Of a stretch of DNA of 64,000 bases, positions 53,519-61,579 are shown one piece after another. A program made the translations under genes and the position numbers. Location: assembly GCF_001494595.1 (NCBI RefSeq), contig NZ_LN929907.1:439468-503467 (forward strand), given 5' to 3'. This stretch comes from Mycobacterium sp. M26. Lineage in GTDB: Bacteria > Actinomycetota > Actinomycetes > Mycobacteriales > Mycobacteriaceae. Within the stretch, counting starts at the first letter, position 1; each line of letters opens with the position of its first letter. Under the pieces are notes generated by a model, which saw only the letters and a list, made by a program, of their open reading frames with translations, did no database searches and was not told the DNA's origin.

Positions 53519-54994
53519 ATGCGTGCTGAACTGCTCACCACCTTCGCCTCGACGCTGCCGGCCGACGACGACCATCCGTACCGCACCGGCCCGTGGCGCC
53601 CGCAGCGCAACGAGTGGAGCGTCGAGGACGTCGAGGTGGTGCAGGGCGCGATCCCTGACGACCTCGAGGGCGTGTACCTGCGTAACACCGAGAACCCGTT
53701 GCACCCGCCGATCAGCCACTACCACCCGTTCGACGGTGACGGCATGATCCACAGCATCGTTTTCGGCAACGGCAAGGCGAGCTATCACAACAAGTTCGTC
53801 CGCACCGACGGCTTCCTGGCCGAGAACGAAGCGGGCAAATCGCTGTGGGCGGGATTCATCGAGTCACCGGGCGATGCCATCGCCACCACCGGCTGGGGTG
53901 CGCGCACCAGGATGAAGGATGCGTCGAGCACGGATGTCGTGGTGCACCGCGGCGAGGCGCTGACCAGTTTCTTCATGTGCGGCGACCTCTACCGCGTCGA
54001 CCCGCGCACCGGCGAGACGCTGGGCAAGGAAACCTGGAACGGCCAGATCCCCGAATGGGGGGTGTCCGCACACCCCAAGGCCGACCCCGTCACCGGCGAA
54101 CTGCTGTTCTTCAGCTACAGCAAGGAAGCGCCCTACCTGCGCTACGGCGCGGTGGACAAAGACGGCAACCTGATGCACCTGACCGATGTGGACCTGCCCG
54201 GGCCGCGCATGCCGCACGACATGGCCTACACCGAAAACTACGTGATCCTCAATGACTTCCCGCTGTTCTGGGATCCGGAACTGCTTCCGCACGGGCTGCA
54301 TCTGCCGCGCTTCTATCGCGACATGCCGTCCCGGTTCGCCGTGGTGCCCCGCCGTGGCGACCTGTCGAAGGTCATGTGGTTCGAGACCGATCCCACCTAT
54401 GTCCTGCACTTCACCAACGCCTTCGAAGACGGCGACGAGATCGTGCTTGACGGCTTCTTCCAGCACAACCCCTCGCCGTCGACCAAGGGTGCGAAGTCGT
54501 TGGAGGACGCGGCCTTCCGTTATCTCGCGCTCGACGGGTTCGAGTCCCGGCTGCATCGCTGGCGGTTCAACCTGACCACCGGCAAGGCCACCGAGGAACA
54601 GCTCAGCGACGGCTTCACCGAATTCGGCATGGTCAACCCCGATGTCGCGACCAAGGATTACCGCTACATCTACGCGGCCACCGGCGAACCCGGCTGGTTC
54701 CTGTTCGACGGACTGGTCAAGCACGACCTCAAGACCGGAACCGAGGAGCGAATCTCCTTCGGCCCCGGCGTTTTCGGCAGCGAGACCCCGATGGCACCGC
54801 GCGTCGGTTCCACCGGCGAGGACGACGGGTACCTGGTGACGTTCACCGTCGACATGAACGACGATGCCTCCTACTGCCTGGTCTTCGACGCCGCCCGGCT
54901 CAGTGACGGGCCGGTGTGCAAGCTGCGCCTGCCGGAGCGGATCTGCAGCGGTACCCACTCGACCTGGGTGCCCGCCGCCGACCTCCGCCAGTGA
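53519..54994 (+). CDS. Carotenoid cleavage oxygenase family protein
   Basis: A 491-residue seven-bladed propeller enzyme. The four iron-binding His are H185 (SAHPK), H233 (MPHDMAYTE), H297 (VLHFTNAFEDG) and H480 (GTHSTW). YLRNTENPL and YHPFDGDGMIHSI are typical N-terminal motifs. It oxidatively splits a carotenoid, apocarotenoid or stilbene-like double bond. A HxlR-type regulator is coupled downstream. The lycopene cyclase is 34 kb away, so a link is only inferred. Confidence 0.9.
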   Translation: MRAELLTTFASTLPADDDHPYRTGPWRPQRNEWSVEDVEVVQGAIPDDLEGVYLRNTENPLHPPISHYHPFDGDGMIHSIVFGNGKASYHNKFVRTDGFLAENEAGKSLWAGFIESPGDAIATTGWGARTRMKDASSTDVVVHRGEALTSFFMCGDLYRVDPRTGETLGKETWNGQIPEWGVSAHPKADPVTGELLFFSYSKEAPYLRYGAVDKDGNLMHLTDVDLPGPRMPHDMAYTENYVILNDFPLFWDPELLPHGLHLPRFYRDMPSRFAVVPRRGDLSKVMWFETDPTYVLHFTNAFEDGDEIVLDGFFQHNPSPSTKGAKSLEDAAFRYLALDGFESRLHRWRFNLTTGKATEEQLSDGFTEFGMVNPDVATKDYRYIYAATGEPGWFLFDGLVKHDLKTGTEERISFGPGVFGSETPMAPRVGSTGEDDGYLVTFTVDMNDDASYCLVFDAARLSDGPVCKLRLPERICSGTHSTWVPAADLRQ

Positions 54995-55950
54995 CCGAGG
55001 CCGCACCGTTCCAGCTCGAACCGGACGGCACCAACGCGATCGGGCGGATGCTCGCCCTGCTCGGTGATGAGTGGACACTGTTGATTGTCCGCGAATCATT
55101 GCTGGGGGCAACACGATTCAGCGACTTCGCCAGGTTGCCCATCTCCAACGCGGTGCTCACGGCGCGGCTCCAGGCGCTGGTGGCCGACGGGCTGCTGGAA
55201 CGCCAGGTCTACCAGCAGCAGCCGCTGCGCGCGGGCTACCTGCCGACGCCGGCCTGCCGCGGTCTCTGGCCGGTACTGGTGTCGATCTGGCATTGGGAAC
55301 GCACCTGGGTCGACGACCACGTCGGCACCCTGCCAGCCATGCGGCACCGACGCTGCGGCAATGACTTCGCACCCCAGCTGCACTGTGCGGACTGCGATAC
55401 CGCCGCTGACGTCGGCTCCATCACGGCCACCTGGGGGCCGAGCGGCGGCTGGCAGCGGTCGGTGCCGCGGGCGACCACACGCAGGCGGCTGCGATCCAGC
55501 GCCGCCGATCAGGCGGGCTTCTTCCCGCAGACCATGGCGATCTTCGGAAACCGCTACGCCGCAGCCATCATCGGAGCCGCGCTACTGGGCACCCGCAGAT
55601 TCAGCGATTTTCAGAGCAGGCTGGACGCGCCCGCGGCGGTGATCGCCGACCGGCTCAAGGTGTTCTGCGCGATCGGTGTCCTGCAGGCCGCAGCCCATCC
55701 CGTCCGGTCGGACTGGTCGGAATACCACCTCACTCCCAAAGGGCTGGCGTTCTACCCGGTGGTCGCCACGGCAATCGACTGGGCCGAGTCGACGTACCTG
55801 TCGCCTGAGGGACCGGCACTGGTACAGGTGCACACCACCTGCGGCGCAGACTTCGTGCCCAGCCTGGTGTGCGACCAGTGCGCACAGCAGTTGACGGCAG
55901 GCAGCATTGAGATCGTGCCGCACCGCGACGCTGACGCACTCAACGCGTGA
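54991..55950 (+). CDS. Tandem HxlR-type regulator
   Basis: A 319-residue protein with two HxlR winged-helix domains. The first (about 1-140) has LLGDEWTLLIVRESLLGATRFSDFA and LTARLQALVADGLLE; the second (about 180-310) has IFGNRYAAAIIGAALLGTRRFSDFQ and IADRLKVFCAIGVLQ. Each is followed by a Cys-rich tail (CGNDFAPQLHCADCD; CGADFVPSLVCDQCAQ), suggesting two small zinc sites or redox Cys. GTG 54991 overlaps the oxygenase stop (GTGA). Confidence 0.85.
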   Translation: MTEAAPFQLEPDGTNAIGRMLALLGDEWTLLIVRESLLGATRFSDFARLPISNAVLTARLQALVADGLLERQVYQQQPLRAGYLPTPACRGLWPVLVSIWHWERTWVDDHVGTLPAMRHRRCGNDFAPQLHCADCDTAADVGSITATWGPSGGWQRSVPRATTRRRLRSSAADQAGFFPQTMAIFGNRYAAAIIGAALLGTRRFSDFQSRLDAPAAVIADRLKVFCAIGVLQAAAHPVRSDWSEYHLTPKGLAFYPVVATAIDWAESTYLSPEGPALVQVHTTCGADFVPSLVCDQCAQQLTAGSIEIVPHRDADALNA

Positions 55951-55963
55951 GCGGTCCCGACGC

Positions 55964-56020
55964 CGAGACTGGAGTTATCGTGCTGACTACTCGTACTTTC
56001 GCGCGATAACTACAGTCTCG
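55964..56020. terminator. 17-bp inverted repeat (16 of 17 paired) between convergent genes
   Basis: CGAGACTGGAGTTATCG (55964-55980) pairs with CGATAACTACAGTCTCG (56004-56020) with one mismatch around a 23-nt loop. Placed 13 bp after the regulator stop and before the convergent operon end, it is probably a bidirectional terminator, or an intergenic repeat. Confidence 0.6.
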
Positions 56021-56047
56021 CTGGGGGATTGGTTGAATCGGGACACG

Positions 56048-56332
56048 TTAGGACTGCCAGCGATCCACCAGCTCGGCCCAGCGCCGCGAGATCGTCTTCT
56101 GCAACTCGTCGCGGCGCCGCCGGGTGTTGACATCGTCAGCCTCGATGGTGCCGACGGCCAGCCGGGTCACCGCGTCGAGTTGGTCGCGTTCCAGACCGAA
56201 CGCCAGTAGGGCGTCGAGATCGCGGCTGGTGTCGAGTTCGTCGGGCAGTGTGGAGCGGGCCAGCAGTACCGCAGCGTTCTCCTCACCGGCCTCCAGCAGC
56301 ATCGCTACCAGGCCGGCTTTCTCGACCTTCAC
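56048..56332 (-). CDS. Small hypothetical protein coupled to amidohydrolase
   Basis: A 94-residue protein when started at GTG 56332, which overlaps the amidohydrolase stop by 4 bp (GTGA). It is charged and helical: MLLEAGEENAAVLLARSTLPDELDTSRDLDALLAFGLERDQL, then a basic RRRRDELQKTISRRWAELV end. No family recognised. The overlap and coding character argue it is real and works with the amidohydrolase. Confidence 0.65.
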   Translation of the reverse strand: MKVEKAGLVAMLLEAGEENAAVLLARSTLPDELDTSRDLDALLAFGLERDQLDAVTRLAVGTIEADDVNTRRRRDELQKTISRRWAELVDRWQS

Positions 56333-57522
56333 ACCGGTCGGCGCACGGACAGCTCGAGTCCGTTGTCGCGCATGACCTTCCGGCACTCCTCGGGCGTGTA
56401 GTCGAAGTTCTCCAGGTCCTTGATGTAGGAGGCGGGTTCGGCCAGGCCTTCGACGTGCGGGTAGTCCGACCCCATCAGGATGTGCTCGACACCGATGAGC
56501 TTGAGCAGGCTGGCCAGTTCGTCCTCGTAGAACGGTGACACCCAGACGTGGCGCTTGAAGGTCTCGCGCGGATCCTCCTTGTAGATGAAGGGGATCTGGC
56601 CGTAGGACTTGGTCAGCTTCTCGAACAGGTGGAACACCCACGCCGATCCGCTTTCGATGCAGGCCATCCGCAGATTGGGGAATCGCAGGAACAGACCGTT
56701 GTGCAGGTGGTTGGCGAAGGTGTCCTGAATGGCGTCGCCGGAGAACAGGGTTCGGAAGCCGAGCAGAGCCTGGAACGACATCATGTAGTCCGGTTCACCC
56801 CAGGCCGGCATGAACTTCGAGTAGTACGTCTCACCGGAGTGGTAGCACACCGTGATGCCCGAATCGTTGGCCAGCTGCCAGAATTCGTCGAACATCGGAT
56901 CGCCCGGCGGCCGCATGCCGACCTCGGTGGTGATGGGTCCCGGGATCATCACGATGAACCGCGCGTCACGCTCCAGCGCCCACTCGAGCTCACGAACGGC
57001 GTTGTCGGGCTTGCACATCGTGATGTAGGGCGCGGTGAAGATCCGCTCCTGGTAGGCCAAGCCCCAGTCGTCGTCGAGCCAACGGTTGAACGCCTTGAAC
57101 GTGGCCACCGTGGCGTCGAGGTCCGGCAGCAGCGCCTGCTCCATGCCCACGCCCAGGGTGGGCAGCATGATGCAGCCCTGCATCCCCTGCTCGTCCATCG
57201 CCTTGAGCCGGGCGTCGCGGTCCCGGTACTCGGGCCGGATCGGTTCCAGTTCGCCGAACAGCGAATTCAGGTCCGCACCGCGCGGGTTGCGGCCGCGGAA
57301 GTACTCGTCGAGGGCACCGGGCTTGCCGACCGGATCGAAGGTCGGGTTCGGGATGAAGCGATTGACCCGGCCCCCGACGATCAGCCGCTGCCTGCCCTCG
57401 AGCTGCGCCCACTGGATGGCCCGCTTCTTGAATTGCGGCTCGATGTAGCGGGTGAAGGCGTCTTCGGCTTCGTAATAGTGGTTGTCACAGTCGAAGAACT
57501 GGAAGGGAACGTGAGTCGTCAT
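56329..57522 (-). CDS. Amidohydrolase_2-family metal-dependent hydrolase
   Basis: A 397-residue TIM-barrel protein. FFDCDNHYYEAEDAF holds an early metal site (DxDxH variant), TVCYHSGE, PNLRMACIESGS and LMGSDYPHVEG supply the later His and Asp. Family members are decarboxylases or ring hydrolases such as ACMSD. The operon also has a fused acyl-CoA dehydrogenase and a second amidohydrolase, suggesting degradation of a cyclic acid or steroid-like compound. Confidence 0.85.
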   Translation of the reverse strand: MTTHVPFQFFDCDNHYYEAEDAFTRYIEPQFKKRAIQWAQLEGRQRLIVGGRVNRFIPNPTFDPVGKPGALDEYFRGRNPRGADLNSLFGELEPIRPEYRDRDARLKAMDEQGMQGCIMLPTLGVGMEQALLPDLDATVATFKAFNRWLDDDWGLAYQERIFTAPYITMCKPDNAVRELEWALERDARFIVMIPGPITTEVGMRPPGDPMFDEFWQLANDSGITVCYHSGETYYSKFMPAWGEPDYMMSFQALLGFRTLFSGDAIQDTFANHLHNGLFLRFPNLRMACIESGSAWVFHLFEKLTKSYGQIPFIYKEDPRETFKRHVWVSPFYEDELASLLKLIGVEHILMGSDYPHVEGLAEPASYIKDLENFDYTPEECRKVMRDNGLELSVRRPV

Positions 57523-57552
57523 CGCGAGGGCTCCTTTCGTGCGACTGACGGT

Positions 57553-59775
57553 CTACTTGCGGGGCAGCCCGAGAATCATCGAGGAGATGATGGTCAGCTG
57601 GATCTCGGCGGTGCCGCCGCCGATCAACTCCGAGGGCATGTCGAAGTACGGCTCGACGACCGGTGGGTCGGACCTTTCGAGCATCGCCAAGCGTCCGGTC
57701 AGGCCGAGGATCGCGGTGGAGGCCCGACGCAGCAGCAACACCATGGCGTACTTGGCGATGCTGGACGCCGGCCCGGCATTCTGGCCTTCGACCAGTCGCA
57801 ACGTCTCGCGCAGCACCATGGCCTTGATCGCCGTGGTGTGGGCCTCGATCTGGCCCAGTGCACGCACCGTCGCGTCGTGGTCGGGGCCCGCGGTCGCGGC
57901 AAGGTGCCGCAGCGCAGCCGAACGGTCGATGTTGACGTAGTTGCCGATCGCCGTCCGCTCGACGGCCACCGTCCCCATCGCCAGATCCCAGCCCTCGCCG
58001 GGCTCGCCGACCAGCATGTCGTCGGGCACGAACACGTCGCTGAAGAAGCACTCGTTGAAATCTGCGTGGCCGCTGGCCTGCTGGATCGGTGAGACCTGCA
58101 GGCCAGGAGAGGCCATATCGATCAGGAAGTAGCTGATGCCACGGTGTTTGGGGGCGTCGGGATCGGTACGCGCCAGCAGGGCGCCGTACTGCGCGACATG
58201 CGCCGAGGACGTCCAGATCTTGTGGCCGTTGATCAGCCAGCCGCCGTCGACCTTCTGGGCTCGGGTGCTCAGTGCCGCCAGATCCGACCCGGCGCCGGGC
58301 TCACTGAACAGCTGGCACCAGCGCTCGGTTCCGCGCAGCATCGGCCAAGCGAACCGCTCACGCTGCTGGTCGGTGCCCCGCTCCAGGATGGTCGGCAGGA
58401 TCCACTCGGCGATGTTGAGCGACGGTCGCACGATGTCGGGCCGCTTGTCGAACTCCTCGGTGAGGATCACCTGCTGCACCGGCGAGGCCGCGACACCCCA
58501 GGGCGGTGGCAGGTGCGCAGCCACCAGGCCTGCTTCGACCAGCAGATTGCGCTGCGAGCCGTAGGCCAGTCCGGGTGCCCGGCGGTCGTCGGTCGGGGTC
58601 TCGTTGCGCAGGGTGGCCGCCTCGTCGAGCACGGCGGCGACGCGGGCGCGAAACTCCGACTCCACATCTCCGAGGTGAATCGCAGTGGAGCGCTTGACCG
58701 TTCGGGCCAGCTCGCCGGCTTCACGCTCCCACTGCGTGGTGGGACCCAGTGAGGCTGCCAGGCTGGTGGCGCGTCGCCAGTACAGGTGGACGTCGTGCTC
58801 CCAGGTATAGCCGATCGCCCCGAACATCAGCAGCGCATCGAGGGTCAGATCCGGACCGGTGGCCAGGGCCATCACCGCCGCCGACGCGGCGGCCAGCCGA
58901 TGCTGCTCCAGCGACTCGTCGACGGCGCGCACCGCATCCCACGCCGCAGCCGAGGCCATCTCCGAATTGACCAGCAGTACAGCGGCTTTGTGCTGCAGAG
59001 CCTGGAAGGACCCGACGGGCTTGCCGAATTGTTCACGAGTGCGGATGAACTCCACCGCCATCTCGACGCTGCGCCGCACGGTTCCGGCGGCCGCGCTGGC
59101 GGCCAGGGCCACCACGACGCACCGGGCTCGCTCGGTCGGAATATCCGGCAGTACCGCTGCCTCGGTGACGCGGTGGTCGGTCAGATGCAGAACGCCCACG
59201 TCGGTGGTCAGGTCCGTGCCGCGCTGTGCTTCGACGCTGATTCCGGTGGCTGACCCGGTGTCCAGGACGAACCACCGGTCGGCACCTTCGCCGGAGTGGG
59301 CAGCGACCAGAATGCACTGAGCGGAACAGATTCCGAGAATCGTGTCCGTGGAGCCGTTCAGACGCCAACTGTCTCCGTCGCGGATCGCGTGCACCGACGA
59401 ATGTTCGGGCAGCACCACCGCGGCGGTGGCCCCGCCCGCGAGGTCGGCAAGCAGGGCGTCGGCCTCCGCGCCGGCCAGGCTCGCCACCGCACTGGCGGTC
59501 GCGGTACTCAGCAACGGTCCCGGCAGCAGCGCTGCGGCAGCGGCCTCGATGACGCAGGCCATGTCGGCCAGCGTTCCGCCCTGCCCACCGGCTTCCTCGG
59601 CGAGGTGTACCGCGTGGAAACCGTTGGCGGCGAACTCCTCCCACCATGGCGGAAGTTCACCGGCCGCGATCGAATCGAAGGCGGCGCGGGTCTTGTCGAC
59701 GGGAGCGTGCCGGGCGGCGAACTGGGTGACCGCGTCGGCCAGCTGCTCCTGTTCGGTGGTGATTGCCAAAGCCAT
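57553..59775 (-). CDS. Fused double acyl-CoA dehydrogenase
   Basis: A 740-residue protein made of two acyl-CoA dehydrogenase modules. Module 1 (about 1-365) is diverged, with TREQFGKPVGSFQALQHKAA and MFGAIGYTWEHDVHLYWRRA. Module 2 (about 375-740) has LFSEPGAGSDLAALSTRA, INGHKIWTSSAHVAQYG, and IGGGTAEIQLTIISSMILG. Many mycobacterial enzymes for steroid side chains are alpha2beta2 pairs of FadE proteins; here the two are one chain. It starts 5 bp after the first amidohydrolase stop, in the same operon. Confidence 0.9.
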   Translation of the reverse strand: MALAITTEQEQLADAVTQFAARHAPVDKTRAAFDSIAAGELPPWWEEFAANGFHAVHLAEEAGGQGGTLADMACVIEAAAAALLPGPLLSTATASAVASLAGAEADALLADLAGGATAAVVLPEHSSVHAIRDGDSWRLNGSTDTILGICSAQCILVAAHSGEGADRWFVLDTGSATGISVEAQRGTDLTTDVGVLHLTDHRVTEAAVLPDIPTERARCVVVALAASAAAGTVRRSVEMAVEFIRTREQFGKPVGSFQALQHKAAVLLVNSEMASAAAWDAVRAVDESLEQHRLAAASAAVMALATGPDLTLDALLMFGAIGYTWEHDVHLYWRRATSLAASLGPTTQWEREAGELARTVKRSTAIHLGDVESEFRARVAAVLDEAATLRNETPTDDRRAPGLAYGSQRNLLVEAGLVAAHLPPPWGVAASPVQQVILTEEFDKRPDIVRPSLNIAEWILPTILERGTDQQRERFAWPMLRGTERWCQLFSEPGAGSDLAALSTRAQKVDGGWLINGHKIWTSSAHVAQYGALLARTDPDAPKHRGISYFLIDMASPGLQVSPIQQASGHADFNECFFSDVFVPDDMLVGEPGEGWDLAMGTVAVERTAIGNYVNIDRSAALRHLAATAGPDHDATVRALGQIEAHTTAIKAMVLRETLRLVEGQNAGPASSIAKYAMVLLLRRASTAILGLTGRLAMLERSDPPVVEPYFDMPSELIGGGTAEIQLTIISSMILGLPRK

Positions 59776-59780
59776 TGGGG

Positions 59781-60647
59781 TCAGTTCTCCAAGCCGAGGA
59801 TGCGGGCAGCGTTGCCGTACAGGAACTTCGGCCAGACCTCGTCTTTGAACGGGACGTTCGGCAGGTCACGGAAGATCCGCTCCAGCGACAACCCCATCGG
59901 GAAGTAGCCGGCGTAGAGCACCTTGTCGGCTCCGCGGGAGTTCGCGTAGTCGATGATCGCCTTGGGGTAGTACTTCGGGGCGAACGCCGAGGTGGAGTAG
60001 TACAGGTTCGGCCACTTCAGCATGAGTTTGACGGCGAGGTCCTCCCACGGCTCGCAGCCGTGCCGGGTGACGAACACCAGGTCCGGGAAGTCGAACATCA
60101 CGATGTCGATGCGCGAGACCTCCTGCGGTTTGAACGGAATCCGCGGTCCGGGCACACCGGCACACACGAAGATCGGGATGCCCAGTTCCACGCAGGTGGC
60201 GTAGATCGGGTACATCTTCGGATCATCGATGGGGACCTGCGGGAAGGTGCCGGACGGGAACACCGACGTGGCCCGGATTCCGTACTGCTCGTACTCCCGG
60301 CGGATCGCGGCCACCGACCCCATGACGTCGTTGGGATCTGACACTGCCCCGGACGGGACGAAACGGTCCGGGAAGAGCTTGAGTGCCTTGTCCGCCGACG
60401 GGTCACTGACGCCGACCACCGCCTTCTCGATACCGAAGTGATCCATCTGCTCGAGGAGCAGCGATACCGGGTCGTCGGTCGGCAGGTCCTTGGGCACGTC
60501 TTTGAACATGTACTCGACCGGGAATTCGAAGTTCTCCTTGGACTCGCGGTCCTTGGTCTGCCGGCGGATGAAGTCGTACTGATCGAAGCCCTCGTGGGGG
60601 AATCCGATCATCGTGTCGATTACCGGGAGACCGACAGGTCCGGCCAT
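59781..60647 (-). CDS. Amidohydrolase_2-family metal-dependent hydrolase
   Basis: A 288-residue amidohydrolase: PVIDTMIGFPHEGFD at the start (DxxxxxPH in place of DxHxH), VGVSDPSADKALKLFPDRFVPSGAV, PIFVCAGVPG, FVTRHGCEPWED, LYYSTSAFAPKYYPKAIIDYA and VLYAGYFPMG. Several metal ligands differ from those of the second amidohydrolase in the operon. ATG 60647 has GGAG 5 nt upstream. It is the first gene of the leftward operon and is divergent from a TetR gene. Confidence 0.82.
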   Translation of the reverse strand: MAGPVGLPVIDTMIGFPHEGFDQYDFIRRQTKDRESKENFEFPVEYMFKDVPKDLPTDDPVSLLLEQMDHFGIEKAVVGVSDPSADKALKLFPDRFVPSGAVSDPNDVMGSVAAIRREYEQYGIRATSVFPSGTFPQVPIDDPKMYPIYATCVELGIPIFVCAGVPGPRIPFKPQEVSRIDIVMFDFPDLVFVTRHGCEPWEDLAVKLMLKWPNLYYSTSAFAPKYYPKAIIDYANSRGADKVLYAGYFPMGLSLERIFRDLPNVPFKDEVWPKFLYGNAARILGLEN

Positions 60648-60673
60648 GCGCGCTCCGATCAGGGTTGGTCTAC

Positions 60674-60688
60674 TGAAACATGGTTCTA
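60674..60688. promoter_or_regulatory. AAC-N3-GTT dyad in the amidohydrolase/TetR divergent region
   Basis: TGAAACATGGTTCTA is a partial dyad with outer T/A and AAC/GTT arms. It resembles KstR sites but with 3 nt rather than 2 between the half-sites. It lies 27 bp upstream of the amidohydrolase start. Confidence 0.4.
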
Positions 60689-60880
60689 CCACAGCCGGCG
60701 AATAGCAAGACGTTCAGCAGGCAAAACCGGGACGACTGGACAGATTGCCGTAAGATCGGCGACACCCGCGGAGAAGATGGTTCTTGAGGAGGTCGTGCCG
60801 TCAACACGCCAGTCAGTGCCGTCCCGTCCGCCGAGGAAGCCCCGCGCGGGCGGGCCCGCGCCGTCCGCGGTCAGGCCGAC

Positions 60881-61474
60881 GTGGTGGCCCTGACGGACAT
60901 GACCAGCGACCAGTTGGTGCGGCGGGCCAAGGTCATCGAAGAGGTGATCGGGCTGATCGGGGAAGTCGGCGCCGACGCGGTGCAGATGCGCGATGTCGCC
61001 CAGCGTTCCGGGGTGGCTCTCGCGACGGTGTACCGCTACTTCAGCTCCAAGGAGAATCTGTTGGCGGCCGCTCTGGAGGACTGGCAGAAGCGGCTGACCC
61101 GCCGGGTGCAGTCCGGCGGATCCTCCGGGACCGATCCGCTACCGGGGGTGCTGGACTACCTGCAGCGCGCCCAGCGGGCGTTCGCCCGCAATCCCCAGAT
61201 GACCGCGCTGATGCTGCAGATGATGACGTCGACCGACCCCGAGGTGCAGCCCACCATCGACCAGATGCAGCTCAACAACGTCGAGCTGTTCAATCGCTTG
61301 CTCGAAGGCCTTGCACCGGAGGCCATTTCGAACGTGAGCTTCGGTCTGAACACCGCGCTCAGCGGCGCGCTGGGCGGCCTGCTCGCCGGGCGGTTGACAT
61401 TGGAGGACTCGTTGGCCCACGTCGAATGGGTGGCCCGGACGCTGCTGGACGAGAAGCACGCCCCACGCAGGTAA
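60881..61474 (+). CDS. TetR-family regulator (KstR-like)
   Basis: A 197-residue regulator with a TetR helix-turn-helix: RRAKVIEEVIGLIGEVGADAVQMRDVAQRSGVALATVYRYFSSKENLLAAAL. The spacing and the sequence VYRYFSSK match KstR-type repressors of sterol catabolism. The rest is a helical ligand domain. It diverges from the amidohydrolase operon and probably controls it. Start is uncertain: GTG 60881, GTG 60884 or ATG 60899; a strong GAGGAGG at 60786-60792 is not placed for any in-frame start. Confidence 0.8.
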   Translation: MVALTDMTSDQLVRRAKVIEEVIGLIGEVGADAVQMRDVAQRSGVALATVYRYFSSKENLLAAALEDWQKRLTRRVQSGGSSGTDPLPGVLDYLQRAQRAFARNPQMTALMLQMMTSTDPEVQPTIDQMQLNNVELFNRLLEGLAPEAISNVSFGLNTALSGALGGLLAGRLTLEDSLAHVEWVARTLLDEKHAPRR

Positions 61475-61500
61475 CCCCCGCCCCTTTCAAGGTATAGCGC

Positions 61501-61529
61501 AGTGGGGGGCTTGCGGCAAGACCCCCACT
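61501..61529 (+). promoter_or_regulatory. Rifamycin-associated element-like inverted repeat
   Basis: AGTGGGGG-g-CTTG-cgg-CAAG-a-CCCCCACT is a 29-bp inverted repeat with one mismatch. Its core GGGGCTTGCGGCAAGACCC (61506-61524) matches, with one difference, the 19-bp rifamycin-associated element (RAE) as I recall it, found upstream of rifamycin-inactivating genes in actinobacteria. It lies 51 bp before a Rox-like gene. It could also act as a terminator of the TetR gene. Confidence 0.75.
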
Positions 61530-61579
61530 CGGGCGCAAAATCGCTGTCCTATTGGGCAATTCAGCGATGGGGGAGACGC

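Noticed and set aside
60795..60893. Start of the TetR gene at GTG 60795 next to GAGGAGG
   Set aside because: That GTG is in another frame, which stops at 60893; no in-frame start lies at the right distance from this ribosome site.
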